The position numbers were made by a program, and so were the translations under genes. A DNA stretch of 5,891 bases from Pseudofrankia asymbiotica (GTDB lineage Bacteria; Actinomycetota; Actinomycetes; Frankiales; Frankiaceae): NCBI RefSeq assembly GCF_001983105.1, contig NZ_MOMC01000013.1:14980-20870 (forward strand). The letters are read 5' to 3'. The notes under the pieces were generated by a model. The model made no database searches. It saw only the letters and a list, made by a program, of their open reading frames with translations, and had not been told where the DNA came from. Shown here one piece after another: positions 1-5,596 of this stretch (position 1 is the stretch's first letter; each line of letters opens with the position of its first letter).

Positions 1-3
1 GTG

Positions 4-627
4 TCAGACGGCGCCGAAGATGCGGTCGCCGGCGTCGCCAAGACCGGGGACGATGTAGGCCGTGTCGTTCAGGCCCTCGTCGATGGCGGCGGTGACGAGG
101 CGGATGTCCAGGCCGCTGGCGTCGAGAGCGGCGATACCCTCCGGCGCGGACACGACCGACACGACGACGGTTCCCCTGGCGCCGCGGTCGGCGAGCAGCC
201 GCAGCGCGTGCAACGCCGAACCGCCGGTGGCGAGCATCGGGTCGAGCAGCAGCACCGGCCGGCCGGACAGGTCGGCCGGCACCGACTCCAGATAGACCGT
301 CGGCTGGAAGGTCGTCTCGTCCCTGGCCAGGCCGATGAACGCGCTGACGGCGTCCGGCACGAGCGCGTGCGCGGCCGGCAGCATGCCCAGCCCCGCCCGC
401 AGGACGGGGACGACGACCGGCTCACCGGCGAGCCTGGTCCCGGTGGTCTCGGCCAGCGGCGTGCGTATCCGGACCGCGGCCGTCGGCAGCTCGCGGGTGG
501 CCTCGTAGATCAGCATCGTCGCCAGGTCATGCAGGGCCACGCGGAAGCCGACCCGGGGCGTCTTCTCGTCCCGCAGGACGGTGAGCGCGACCGCCGCGAG
601 TGGGTGGTCTATGACGTCTACCTGCAC
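4..627 (-). CDS. upp: Uracil phosphoribosyltransferase
   Basis: Cytosolic salvage enzyme that makes UMP and pyrophosphate from uracil and PRPP. The 207-residue product has the usual length for the family (about 208). Seen in the sequence: an N-terminal DHPL motif (residues 7-10), the YEATRELP segment (41-48), [10 protein letters not shown] (73-82), the PRPP-binding loop DPMLATGGS (129-137), and the C-terminal uracil-binding block AIDEGLND...[15 protein letters not shown] (181-205). The frame stays open far upstream, but the GTG at 625-627 is chosen because AAGGAG (635-640) lies seven bases before it and the family's N-terminus begins there. The stop is at 4-6, so the gene is complete, but any terminator lies outside the window. 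It is transcribed divergently from deoC, which fits joint handling of pyrimidine nucleosides. The GTG start is unremarkable for a GC-rich genome. Identity is very secure. Confidence 0.97.
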   Translation of the reverse strand: MQVDVIDHPLAAVALTVLRDEKTPRVGFRVALHDLATMLIYEATRELPTAAVRIRTPLAETTGTRLAGEPVVVPVLRAGLGMLPAAHALVPDAVSAFIGLARDETTFQPTVYLESVPADLSGRPVLLLDPMLATGGSALHALRLLADRGARGTVVVSVVSAPEGIAALDASGLDIRLVTAAIDEGLNDTAYIVPGLGDAGDRIFGAV

Positions 628-634
628 GAGAATG

Positions 635-640
635 CTCCTT
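635..640 (-). promoter_or_regulatory. Ribosome binding site of upp
   Basis: Minus-strand AAGGAG, seven bases upstream of the GTG at 625-627. It decides the start of upp, because the open frame continues upstream to 978 and would overlap deoC on the other strand. Confidence 0.85.
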
Positions 641-657
641 GGGATGTACCGCGCTGG

Positions 658-756
658 CCGCGGGCGACGGACCGCGCGACGCGGGCCAAAGGGACGTGTA
701 CCACCACTTCGCCGGCATCCACAGCGCAGGGGCCTCGTCCGCGGGCGAACCGCGCG
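658..756. repeat. Gapped direct repeat in the upp/deoC divergent spacer
   Basis: Two copies lie in the same orientation: 658-678 and 739-756. Each has CCGCGGGCGA followed by ACCGCGCG. In the left copy the halves are separated by CGG; in the right copy they are adjacent. All 18 aligned bases match. The copies start 81 bases apart and flank most of the 142-bp spacer (628-769), which must hold both promoters. They could be sites for a shared regulator, or they could be chance in GC-rich DNA. I saw no convincing -35/-10 pair on either strand. Confidence 0.4.
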
Positions 757-761
757 GAAAG
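756..761 (+). promoter_or_regulatory. Probable ribosome binding site of deoC
   Basis: GGAAAG, eight bases before the ATG at 770-772. It favours this start over an in-frame GTG at 869-871, which has no purine-rich sequence at a usable distance. Confidence 0.6.
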
Positions 762-769
762 ATGGGGCC

Positions 770-1570
770 ATGACGACGGCCGACGAACCTGACCAGCCAG
801 CCGGCACCTCGGGTGCGACCAGCCCGCGGGAGTACCCGCCGGCGCCCGAGTCGCCGCCGCTACCGCCGGTGCCGACGAACCGGGCGGAACTGGCGGCGAT
901 CATCGACCACACGCTGCTGAAGCCCGACGCCACCGACGAGGACGTCCTCAAGCTGTGCGCGGACGCGGCGAAGTTCAAGGTCGCCGCCGTCTGCGTCGCC
1001 CCGACCCATGTCTACCTGGCCGCGGCGAGCGCCCGCCGGGAGGCGCGGACCGCGGGCAACGGCGGTCCGCCGGCCTACGCGGTCGCCTCGGTCGTCGGCT
1101 TCCCCCACGGCAACCACCTGACCGCGGTCAAGGTGGACGAGGCGCAACGCGCCGTCGCGGACGGCGCGACCGAGATCGACATGGTGATCGACCTCGCGAA
1201 CGCGCGAGACGAGAACTGGGCCGCGATCGAGTTCGAGATCCACCAGATACGCATCGCGGTGCCCGCGCCCATCGTCCTCAAGGTCATCCTCGAGACGACG
1301 CTGCTGCCGGACGCGACGATCCGGTCGGCGTGCCGTGCGTCCCTGGCCGGCGGCGCGGACTTCGTCAAGACGTCAACCGGCTTCCATCCGGGAGGCGGCG
1401 CGAGCCTGCGCGCCATCCGCGCGATGCAGGCCGCCGTCGGCGGCCGGCTCGGCATCAAGGCCTCCGGCGGGATCAAGACCGCTGCCCAGGCGCTGGCCTT
1501 CGTCCAGGCCGGCGCCACCCGCCTGGGCCTGTCCAGCACCGCGGACGTCCTGGCGGAAATGCAACCTTGA
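770..1570 (+). CDS. deoC: Deoxyribose-phosphate aldolase
   Basis: Class I aldolase that cleaves 2-deoxy-D-ribose 5-phosphate to glyceraldehyde 3-phosphate and acetaldehyde, the last step of deoxynucleoside catabolism in the cytosol. The 266-residue product has the family motifs: [11 protein letters not shown] (45-55), AVCVAPTHV (73-81), VGFPHGNH (109-116), the acidic EIDMVID (135-141, with Asp137 in the catalytic position), the Schiff-base lysine Lys200 in FVKTSTGF (198-205), and the second lysine Lys230 in GIKASGGIK (228-236). Bacterial DeoC proteins are often about 220-230 residues. Here the core is preceded by about 36 Pro/Ala-rich residues from the ATG at 770. A start at GTG 869 would give a standard 233-residue enzyme, but only the 770 start has a ribosome site. 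The gene stands alone, divergent from upp and convergent with the next gene. Regulation is not evident. Identity is very secure; the start is moderately so. Confidence 0.96.
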   Translation: MTTADEPDQPAGTSGATSPREYPPAPESPPLPPVPTNRAELAAIIDHTLLKPDATDEDVLKLCADAAKFKVAAVCVAPTHVYLAAASARREARTAGNGGPPAYAVASVVGFPHGNHLTAVKVDEAQRAVADGATEIDMVIDLANARDENWAAIEFEIHQIRIAVPAPIVLKVILETTLLPDATIRSACRASLAGGADFVKTSTGFHPGGGASLRAIRAMQAAVGGRLGIKASGGIKTAAQALAFVQAGATRLGLSSTADVLAEMQP

Positions 1571-1619
1571 TTCCTTGAGTCACCTTTCGTCGGTGGGTCG
1601 CGTCGCGCTTTTGATTGCT

Positions 1620-1632
1620 TTTCAGCCATTCG
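1620..1632 (+). repeat. 13-nt direct repeat, copy 1
   Basis: TTTCAGCCATTCG. An identical copy lies at 1754-1766, 134 bases further on, and both are preceded by a GC-containing pyrimidine-rich stretch. Such a match in a non-coding spacer suggests a dispersed intergenic repeat, but only these two copies can be seen here. Confidence 0.6.
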
Positions 1633-1675
1633 GATGGGACTGGTACGCAACGCCCTGCCCATCCCACCTCAGGCC

Positions 1676-1704
1676 CTCCGGCCCAGGGCTGAGCTGGGCA
1701 GGGG
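1676..1704 (+). terminator. Possible terminator hairpin downstream of deoC
   Basis: The stem GCCCAG/CTGGGC (1681-1686 and 1694-1699) encloses a 7-nt loop. After a G-A mismatch it extends by four more pairs (1676-1679 with 1701-1704, one of them G-U). It lies 105 bases after the deoC stop and has no T-tract, so it is at best a U-less, GC-rich terminator of the kind common in actinobacteria. Confidence 0.35.
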
Positions 1705-1753
1705 CGACCCCGGGGCGCCTCGCTTCGCTTCGCCGTGCAGCGGTTCGCCTGGC

Positions 1754-1766
1754 TTTCAGCCATTCG
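1754..1766 (+). repeat. 13-nt direct repeat, copy 2
   Basis: Identical to 1620-1632. It runs straight into CCCGGC (1767-1772), the left arm of an inverted repeat closed by GCCGGG (1787-1792). Copy 1 is similarly followed by a GGATGGG/CCCATCC dyad, so each copy sits at the edge of a potential hairpin. Confidence 0.6.
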
Positions 1767-1825
1767 CCCGGCTTGACTCCGCACATGCCGGGGGACGGAA
1801 TTTAGATCATGGTCCGGGCATGGTG

Positions 1826-1856
1826 CCGGCCCGCCTGATTGGGCCAGGCGGGCCGG
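1826..1856 (-). terminator. Strong GC hairpin behind the membrane protein gene
   Basis: This is a perfect 12-bp inverted repeat: CCGGCCCGCCTG (1826-1837) and CAGGCGGGCCGG (1845-1856) with the 7-nt loop ATTGGGC. It begins 23 bases past the stop of the minus-strand gene at 1880-2575, the normal place for its terminator. There is no clear U-tract on the minus strand after the stem, only a modestly AT-richer stretch near 1799-1810. Because the stem is symmetrical, it may also stop transcripts coming from deoC. Confidence 0.7.
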
Positions 1857-1879
1857 GTGGGCGGTGAGTGAGGCCGGGG

Positions 1880-2575
1880 TCAGGACTTCGCGGTGCCGGT
1901 GAGCTCGTGCTTGCCGAGGCTCAGGCCGGCGAAGGCGATGATCAGCCAGATCGGGCCGACCATGCCGGGGAAACCCGCGATCGACATCGTGCAGGCCATG
2001 AACAGCACCGCGAGCGGCGGGATCAGGCTGACGATGCCCAGCCACTTCGAGACGAGGCGGTCGCGCAGCCCGAGCCAGGCGACGGCGCCGGCGGCCACCA
2101 CGACGCCCAGGTAGCCGATCCAGGGGCCGAAGTCGCAGAGCATGTAGTACACGAACTGCCCCTCGCGGGTGAAGAGCTTCTCGTCCATCCCACCGGGCAT
2201 GTAGTCGGCGAGGGCCAGCTTCCAGCCGTAGCCGAACGTCAGCGCCGCCGCCGAGGCGACGAGCGCGTCCGCCACCACCCGGGCCGCCACCTTGTCCGGG
2301 AACGCCTGGACGATCTTGGAACGCCAGCAGGCCGCCAGCACCAGCAGGACCGCGACGGCGACGTACCCGACCGCGCCGCCGATCTGGGTCGAGGTCCGCG
2401 AGATCTTGTCGATGACGGCCGGGCCGACCTGCTTGTCGGACACGCCGGTGGCGGTGACCACCGTCGCGACGAAGCCGAGCACCCCGGCGCCGACGCCCAG
2501 CCAGGTCCAGCGGGGGCGGATCCCCGCGCCGGCCGAGGAAGCGGTGTGGCGGGCGGGAGCGGTTGCGGTTGTCAT
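1880..2575 (-). CDS. Uncharacterised multi-pass membrane protein
   Basis: I do not recognise the family. The 231-residue product starts with a polar Ala/Thr-rich segment (1-20) followed by about six hydrophobic stretches: roughly 24-46, 67-84, 100-123, 146-168, 178-198 and 203-220. There is no cleavable signal peptide; the first segment looks like a membrane anchor. Between segments 3 and 4 is the most distinctive part, YMPGGMDEKLFTREGQF (125-141), followed by YMLCDFGPWIGY (144-155), which looks like a conserved loop facing one side of the membrane. Another motif is MSIAGFPGMVGPIW (197-210). The ATG at 2573-2575 is chosen because AAAGGA (2584-2589) lies eight bases before it; the open frame beyond it is spurious. 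It is divergent from the histidine kinase across 187 bp and is closed by a hairpin at 1826-1856, so it is probably monocistronic. The role is unknown. By position it could be a target or accessory of the two-component system. Confidence 0.85.
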   Translation of the reverse strand: MTTATAPARHTASSAGAGIRPRWTWLGVGAGVLGFVATVVTATGVSDKQVGPAVIDKISRTSTQIGGAVGYVAVAVLLVLAACWRSKIVQAFPDKVAARVVADALVASAAALTFGYGWKLALADYMPGGMDEKLFTREGQFVYYMLCDFGPWIGYLGVVVAAGAVAWLGLRDRLVSKWLGIVSLIPPLAVLFMACTMSIAGFPGMVGPIWLIIAFAGLSLGKHELTGTAKS

Positions 2576-2762
2576 GTCGTCCGTCCTTTCGTCTGCCGGC
2601 GGCCCCGTCGCCATCGGCGTCTGGAAGCAACGGTCATGCGCCCGCTGTCCCGGAAACGAGGGACAACGGGCCCGCACCCGGGACGCGCAGCCGACACGAT
2701 TCGGACCGTCCGCGGGACGACTACCAGCGATATCGCGCGCGGTCCTGCGCGATCCTGGGCAC
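2576..2762. promoter_or_regulatory. Divergent promoter region with several dyads
   Basis: This spacer must hold promoters for both the minus-strand membrane protein and the plus-strand kinase operon. Visible symmetric elements are TGTCCC-N8-GGGACA (2646-2665), CGGGCCCG (2667-2674), CGGAC-C-GTCCG (2702-2712), GCGATATCGC (2727-2736) and ATCGCGC-N8-GCGCGAT (2732-2753). No clear -35/-10 pair stands out. Promoters are inferred from gene orientation; the dyads are seen, and their role as operators is inference. Confidence 0.6.
2584..2589 (-). promoter_or_regulatory. Ribosome binding site of the membrane protein gene
   Basis: Minus-strand AAAGGA, eight bases upstream of the ATG at 2573-2575. It fixes the start inside an open frame that extends upstream to 2764. 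Confidence 0.8.
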
Positions 2763-4922
2763 ATGGGGGCACTGGCACCGACGGTTCACGACCGCGGCAC
2801 GCACGCAGGGGCCGCCTGGGACCGCGGCCCCGGCTGGGGCGCCCCGGCGGCCAGCCCGCCGGCGCTCGTCCCAGGCGTCACGCCGGCCACGCGGGCCGTG
2901 GTCGCGGCGTCGGTCATCGCCGTGGGGCTGGCGCTGCTGTCGATCGGCTGCGCCGCCGGCGCCATCGCCCTGCACGGCTACGTCGCCGACCGGACCGCGC
3001 ACCGGACCGTGCTCTCGAACGCCGACCTGGTCCTCGGGACCGCGTTCCCGCTGGTCGCGGCACTGGTGCTGGTCTACCAGCCGCGCAGCCGGGTGGGCTG
3101 GGTGCTGCTGTCGACGGCGCTGACCGGGCCGTACCTCCTGGCGACCCAGTACGCGGCGCTCGCCCTCGTGCCCGGCCAGGCCGGTCTGCCGGGGCAGGCG
3201 GTGGCCACCTGGTTCGCGGTCTGGGGCTACGTCCCGTACATGGTGCTGTGGGGGCTGGTGCCGCTGCTCTTCCCGGACGGCCGGCTTCCGTCCGCGCGCT
3301 GGCGCCGCGTCGCGGCGGTCCTCATCGCGCTCATCGCCTGCCACCTGACGGCCCGGATGCTCTCCCCGACGAGCACGGACGTCTCCCGCGAGCTGATGAA
3401 CCCGCTCGCCGTCGACGGTGCCACCTGGCTGCTGTACACCACCGTGATCACCGCTTACCTGATCATGCTCGGCGGTGGGCTGGCGGGGCTGGTCGCGGTC
3501 GTGACCCGGCTGCGCCGCTCCGCTGGCGTCGAGCGCGCGCGGCTGCAGTGGCTGGTCGCCGGGATGGTGGGCCTCGTCGGCGCCACGCTCGTGGGGCTCC
3601 TCCTCGAGGGCAGCTCGGACTCCGACGGCCTGAGCATGGGCGTCGGCATGCTGCTGCTGGTCGCGGCGATCGGCGCCGGCGCCATCCGCCACCGGCTGTT
3701 CGACATCGGCGCCGCGCTCAGCCGGACCGTCGTCTACGGCCTGCTCACCGCCTTCCTGCTGTTCGCCTACGCGGCGACGGTCGCCTCCGCCGGGGCGCTC
3801 ATCCCCGGGCAGCGCATCGCCTACGGAGTGCTCGCCGTGGCCGCCCTGGTCGCGGCGGCGGCTCGTGACCAGGTGCAGCGGTTCGTCGACCGTCTGCTGT
3901 TCGGCTCCGCGCGCGACCCGTACGCGGTGCTCGCCGTCCTGCAGGGCCGGCTCGACCTGGCCACCGGGCCGATCGACGCGCTGGCACAGCTCGCGGAGGG
4001 GGTGCGAGGCGCGCTCAAGGTGCCTTACGTCGCCATTCATCCGGCGGACGAGCGGCTGATGACGATCGAGACGGGAGCGCCTGTCGACGCGGTCGAGCGT
4101 GCCGCGCTGCACGCCAGGAGCGAGCGGGTCGGCACGCTGGTGGTCGGCCGGCGACACCCGGCCGACGAGTTCAACGGCGCCGAACGGGCGATGTTCGACG
4201 ACGTCGCCCGGCGCGCCGGCGACCTGCTCGACGCCGCCGCGACGCAGCACGACCTGCGGCGCAGCCGGGACCGCCTGGTGGCGGCCCGTGAGGAGGAGCG
4301 CAGGCGGCTGCGCCGGGACCTGCACGACAGCATCGGCCCGCAGCTGGCAGCCATGGCGATGCAGCTCGACAGCCTCACCGACGGGCTCGAGGAACGCGCC
4401 GACCCCGCCGCCGCGAAGGCCGCCCTGATCCGGGACCGGCTCCGCGGCACCGTGCGCGAGATCCGCCACGTGGTGGAGAACCTGCGCCCACCGGCGCTCG
4501 ACGACGGCGGGCTGACCGTCGCGCTGGGCCAGCTGGTGGCGCCGTTCGCGCCGATCGTGGCGCTCGACCTCTCGGACGGCTCGGCGGATGGCCAGCCCGG
4601 CAGCCAGCCCGGCGGCACGCTGCCGGCCGCGACCGAGGTGGCGGCCTACCGCATCGTCGCCGAGGCGGTGACGAACGCGGTACGCCACTCCGCCTGCGAG
4701 CGGTGCACGGTCCACGTCCGCCAGGAGCCGCCGTGGCTGGTCGTCGAGGTGGTCGACGACGGCGTGGGACTGGCCGCGGACGCCGTGCCCGGAGTCGGGC
4801 TCCAGAGCATCCGGGAACGGGCCGGCGAGGTCGGCGGGCGGCTGGAGGTGCGCCGAGCGGCGGAGGGCCGCGGCACGGTCGTGCGGGCACGCCTGCCACT
4901 CGGTGAGCGAAGGGCGGCGTGA
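2763..4922 (+). CDS. Sensor histidine kinase, NarL-partner type, with multi-pass membrane N-terminus
   Basis: Membrane sensor kinase that autophosphorylates a histidine and passes the phosphate to a response regulator, most likely the one encoded next. The 719 residues contain a polar N-terminus (1-42); about eight to ten hydrophobic segments (about 43-70, 86-104, 112-132, 149-169, 183-200, 221-247, 261-281, 289-307, 321-346 and 351-367); a linker AARDQVQRFVDRLLFG (366-381); a degenerate GAF-like region (about 385-490); a HisKA_3 helix with phosphoacceptor His521 in RRDLHDSIGPQL (517-528); and a HATPase domain with N-box AEAVTNAVRHS (633-643), DDGVGL (665-670) and GVGLQSIRERAGEVGG (677-692). 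The segments LRRSAGVERARLQWL and RHRLFDIGAALSRTVVYGLLTA are typical of actinobacterial kinases of this class. The ATG at 2763 lacks a clear ribosome site. Further upstream the frame would run into the oppositely oriented gene, and the next in-frame GTG (2898) would begin inside the first membrane segment. The signal is unknown. Confidence 0.94.
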   Translation: MGALAPTVHDRGTHAGAAWDRGPGWGAPAASPPALVPGVTPATRAVVAASVIAVGLALLSIGCAAGAIALHGYVADRTAHRTVLSNADLVLGTAFPLVAALVLVYQPRSRVGWVLLSTALTGPYLLATQYAALALVPGQAGLPGQAVATWFAVWGYVPYMVLWGLVPLLFPDGRLPSARWRRVAAVLIALIACHLTARMLSPTSTDVSRELMNPLAVDGATWLLYTTVITAYLIMLGGGLAGLVAVVTRLRRSAGVERARLQWLVAGMVGLVGATLVGLLLEGSSDSDGLSMGVGMLLLVAAIGAGAIRHRLFDIGAALSRTVVYGLLTAFLLFAYAATVASAGALIPGQRIAYGVLAVAALVAAAARDQVQRFVDRLLFGSARDPYAVLAVLQGRLDLATGPIDALAQLAEGVRGALKVPYVAIHPADERLMTIETGAPVDAVERAALHARSERVGTLVVGRRHPADEFNGAERAMFDDVARRAGDLLDAAATQHDLRRSRDRLVAAREEERRRLRRDLHDSIGPQLAAMAMQLDSLTDGLEERADPAAAKAALIRDRLRGTVREIRHVVENLRPPALDDGGLTVALGQLVAPFAPIVALDLSDGSADGQPGSQPGGTLPAATEVAAYRIVAEAVTNAVRHSACERCTVHVRQEPPWLVVEVVDDGVGLAADAVPGVGLQSIRERAGEVGGRLEVRRAAEGRGTVVRARLPLGERRAA
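4590..4613 (+). repeat. 12-nt tandem duplication inside the kinase gene
   Basis: Two adjacent 12-nt units, GGCCAGCCCGGC and AGCCAGCCCGGC, differ at one base and stay in frame. They encode GQPG-SQPG (residues 610-617) in a loop just before the N-box helix of the ATPase domain, where related kinases usually have a short turn. It is probably a length-variable linker with little effect on catalysis. Confidence 0.75.
4909..4914 (+). promoter_or_regulatory. Ribosome binding site of the response regulator
   Basis: GAAGGG inside the end of the kinase gene. It is seven bases before the ATG at 4922 and four before the GTG at 4919, which favours the ATG. Confidence 0.65.
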
Positions 4923-5596
4923 TGTCCTCGTCCGTCCGGGTCGTCATCGCCGACGACCATCCGCTGTTCCTGGACGGTCTGCGTGGCCTGCTGGCCGAGC
5001 TGGGGGCGACGGTCGTCGCCGAGGCGCAGGACGGCCGGGCGGCGCTCGACGCCGTGCTGCGCCACCGGCCAGACGTCGTCTTCATGGATCTGCGCATGCC
5101 GGGCCTCGGCGGGATCGAGGCGACGGCCCGCATCGTCGAGCAGGCTCCTGACACGGCGGTCGTCGTGCTGACCATGAGCGAGGACACCGCCTCGCTGCAG
5201 GCGGCGCTTCAGGCGGGGGCGCGTGGCTACCTGCTGAAGGAGTCGTCGAAGAAGGACGTCGCACGGGCACTCGAAGCCGTGGCCCGCGGCGAGCTGGTCA
5301 TCGGGCCGGGTGTGGCGAGCAAGGTCCGCCACGCCGTCGGCGGGTTCTCGCCGCAGGTGTTCCCGCAGCTGTCCGAGGCCGAGGTCCGGGTGCTGGAACT
5401 GATGGCGGAGGGGCTGGACAACCGGTCGACAGCCGCGCGCTTGTTCCTCGCCGAGAAGACCGTCCGCAACCGGGTGTCGTCGATCCTCACGAAGCTCGAC
5501 GTCACGACCCGCGCCGAGGCCATGGTCCGCGCCCGCGACGCCGGCCTCGGCACCGGACCCGCCGGACCCGGCAGCCGCGCCGACCACCCGAGCTGA
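4922..5596 (+). CDS. Two-component response regulator, NarL/FixJ family
   Basis: DNA-binding transcription regulator, activated by phosphorylation and probably the partner of the kinase upstream. The 224 residues form a receiver domain (about 5-120) with acidic pocket Asp11-Asp12 in IADDHP, phosphoacceptor Asp56 in VVFMDLRMPG, Thr84 in VVLTMS and Lys106 in YLLKES, all intact. A linker (about 121-145) leads to a LuxR-type helix-turn-helix (about 148-208) with LSEAEVRVLELMAEGLDN and the recognition region LAEKTVRNRVSSILTKLDV (176-194). A Gly/Pro-rich tail (about 209-224) ends the protein. The ATG at 4922 shares one base with the kinase stop (TGATG), so translation is coupled; a GTG at 4919 would add one residue. 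Targets are unknown. The kinase promoter region and the divergent membrane gene are natural candidates because the spacer carries inverted repeats. Confidence 0.96.
   Translation: MSSSVRVVIADDHPLFLDGLRGLLAELGATVVAEAQDGRAALDAVLRHRPDVVFMDLRMPGLGGIEATARIVEQAPDTAVVVLTMSEDTASLQAALQAGARGYLLKESSKKDVARALEAVARGELVIGPGVASKVRHAVGGFSPQVFPQLSEAEVRVLELMAEGLDNRSTAARLFLAEKTVRNRVSSILTKLDVTTRAEAMVRARDAGLGTGPAGPGSRADHPS

Larger units (their letters stand above)
1571..1879. other. Convergent spacer, non-coding, rich in inverted repeats
   Basis: This lies between the ends of deoC and the minus-strand membrane protein gene. I see no credible gene here. It holds four inverted repeats: GGATGGG/CCCATCC (1632-1638 and 1658-1664), a hairpin at 1676-1704, CCCGGC/GCCGGG (1767-1772 and 1787-1792), and a 12-bp perfect hairpin at 1826-1856. 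It also has a 13-nt direct repeat (1620-1632 and 1754-1766) and a short CGCTT tandem run around 1720-1732. The first 60 bases are more AT-rich than the flanking genes. The likely job is transcription termination from both sides. Confidence 0.7.

Noticed and set aside
762..773. Tiny upstream frame ATG-GGG-CCA-TGA overlapping the deoC start
   Set aside because: Its ATG is directly adjacent to the GGAAAG site with no spacing, so initiation there is unlikely. It is more simply chance.
628..978. N-terminal extension of upp to an upstream start
   Set aside because: The extra 117 residues would be antisense to deoC and are Arg/Pro/Ser-rich. The GTG at 625-627 has an ideal ribosome site and gives the standard family length.
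1571..1879. CRISPR-like or mobile-element structure in the convergent spacer
   Set aside because: There are only two copies of a 13-nt repeat, no regular spacers, and no transposase or target-site duplication.
1868..3868. Long plus-strand open frame across the membrane protein gene and into the kinase
   Set aside because: It crosses a minus-strand gene, the divergent promoter region and the kinase in the wrong frame, and its product is Arg/Gly/Ala-rich and motif-free.
2721..4715. Very long open frame on the minus strand across the kinase gene
   Set aside because: It is antisense to a kinase with every catalytic motif intact. Its product is Arg/Gln/His/Asp-rich low-complexity sequence without motifs, the usual by-product of GC-rich codon bias.
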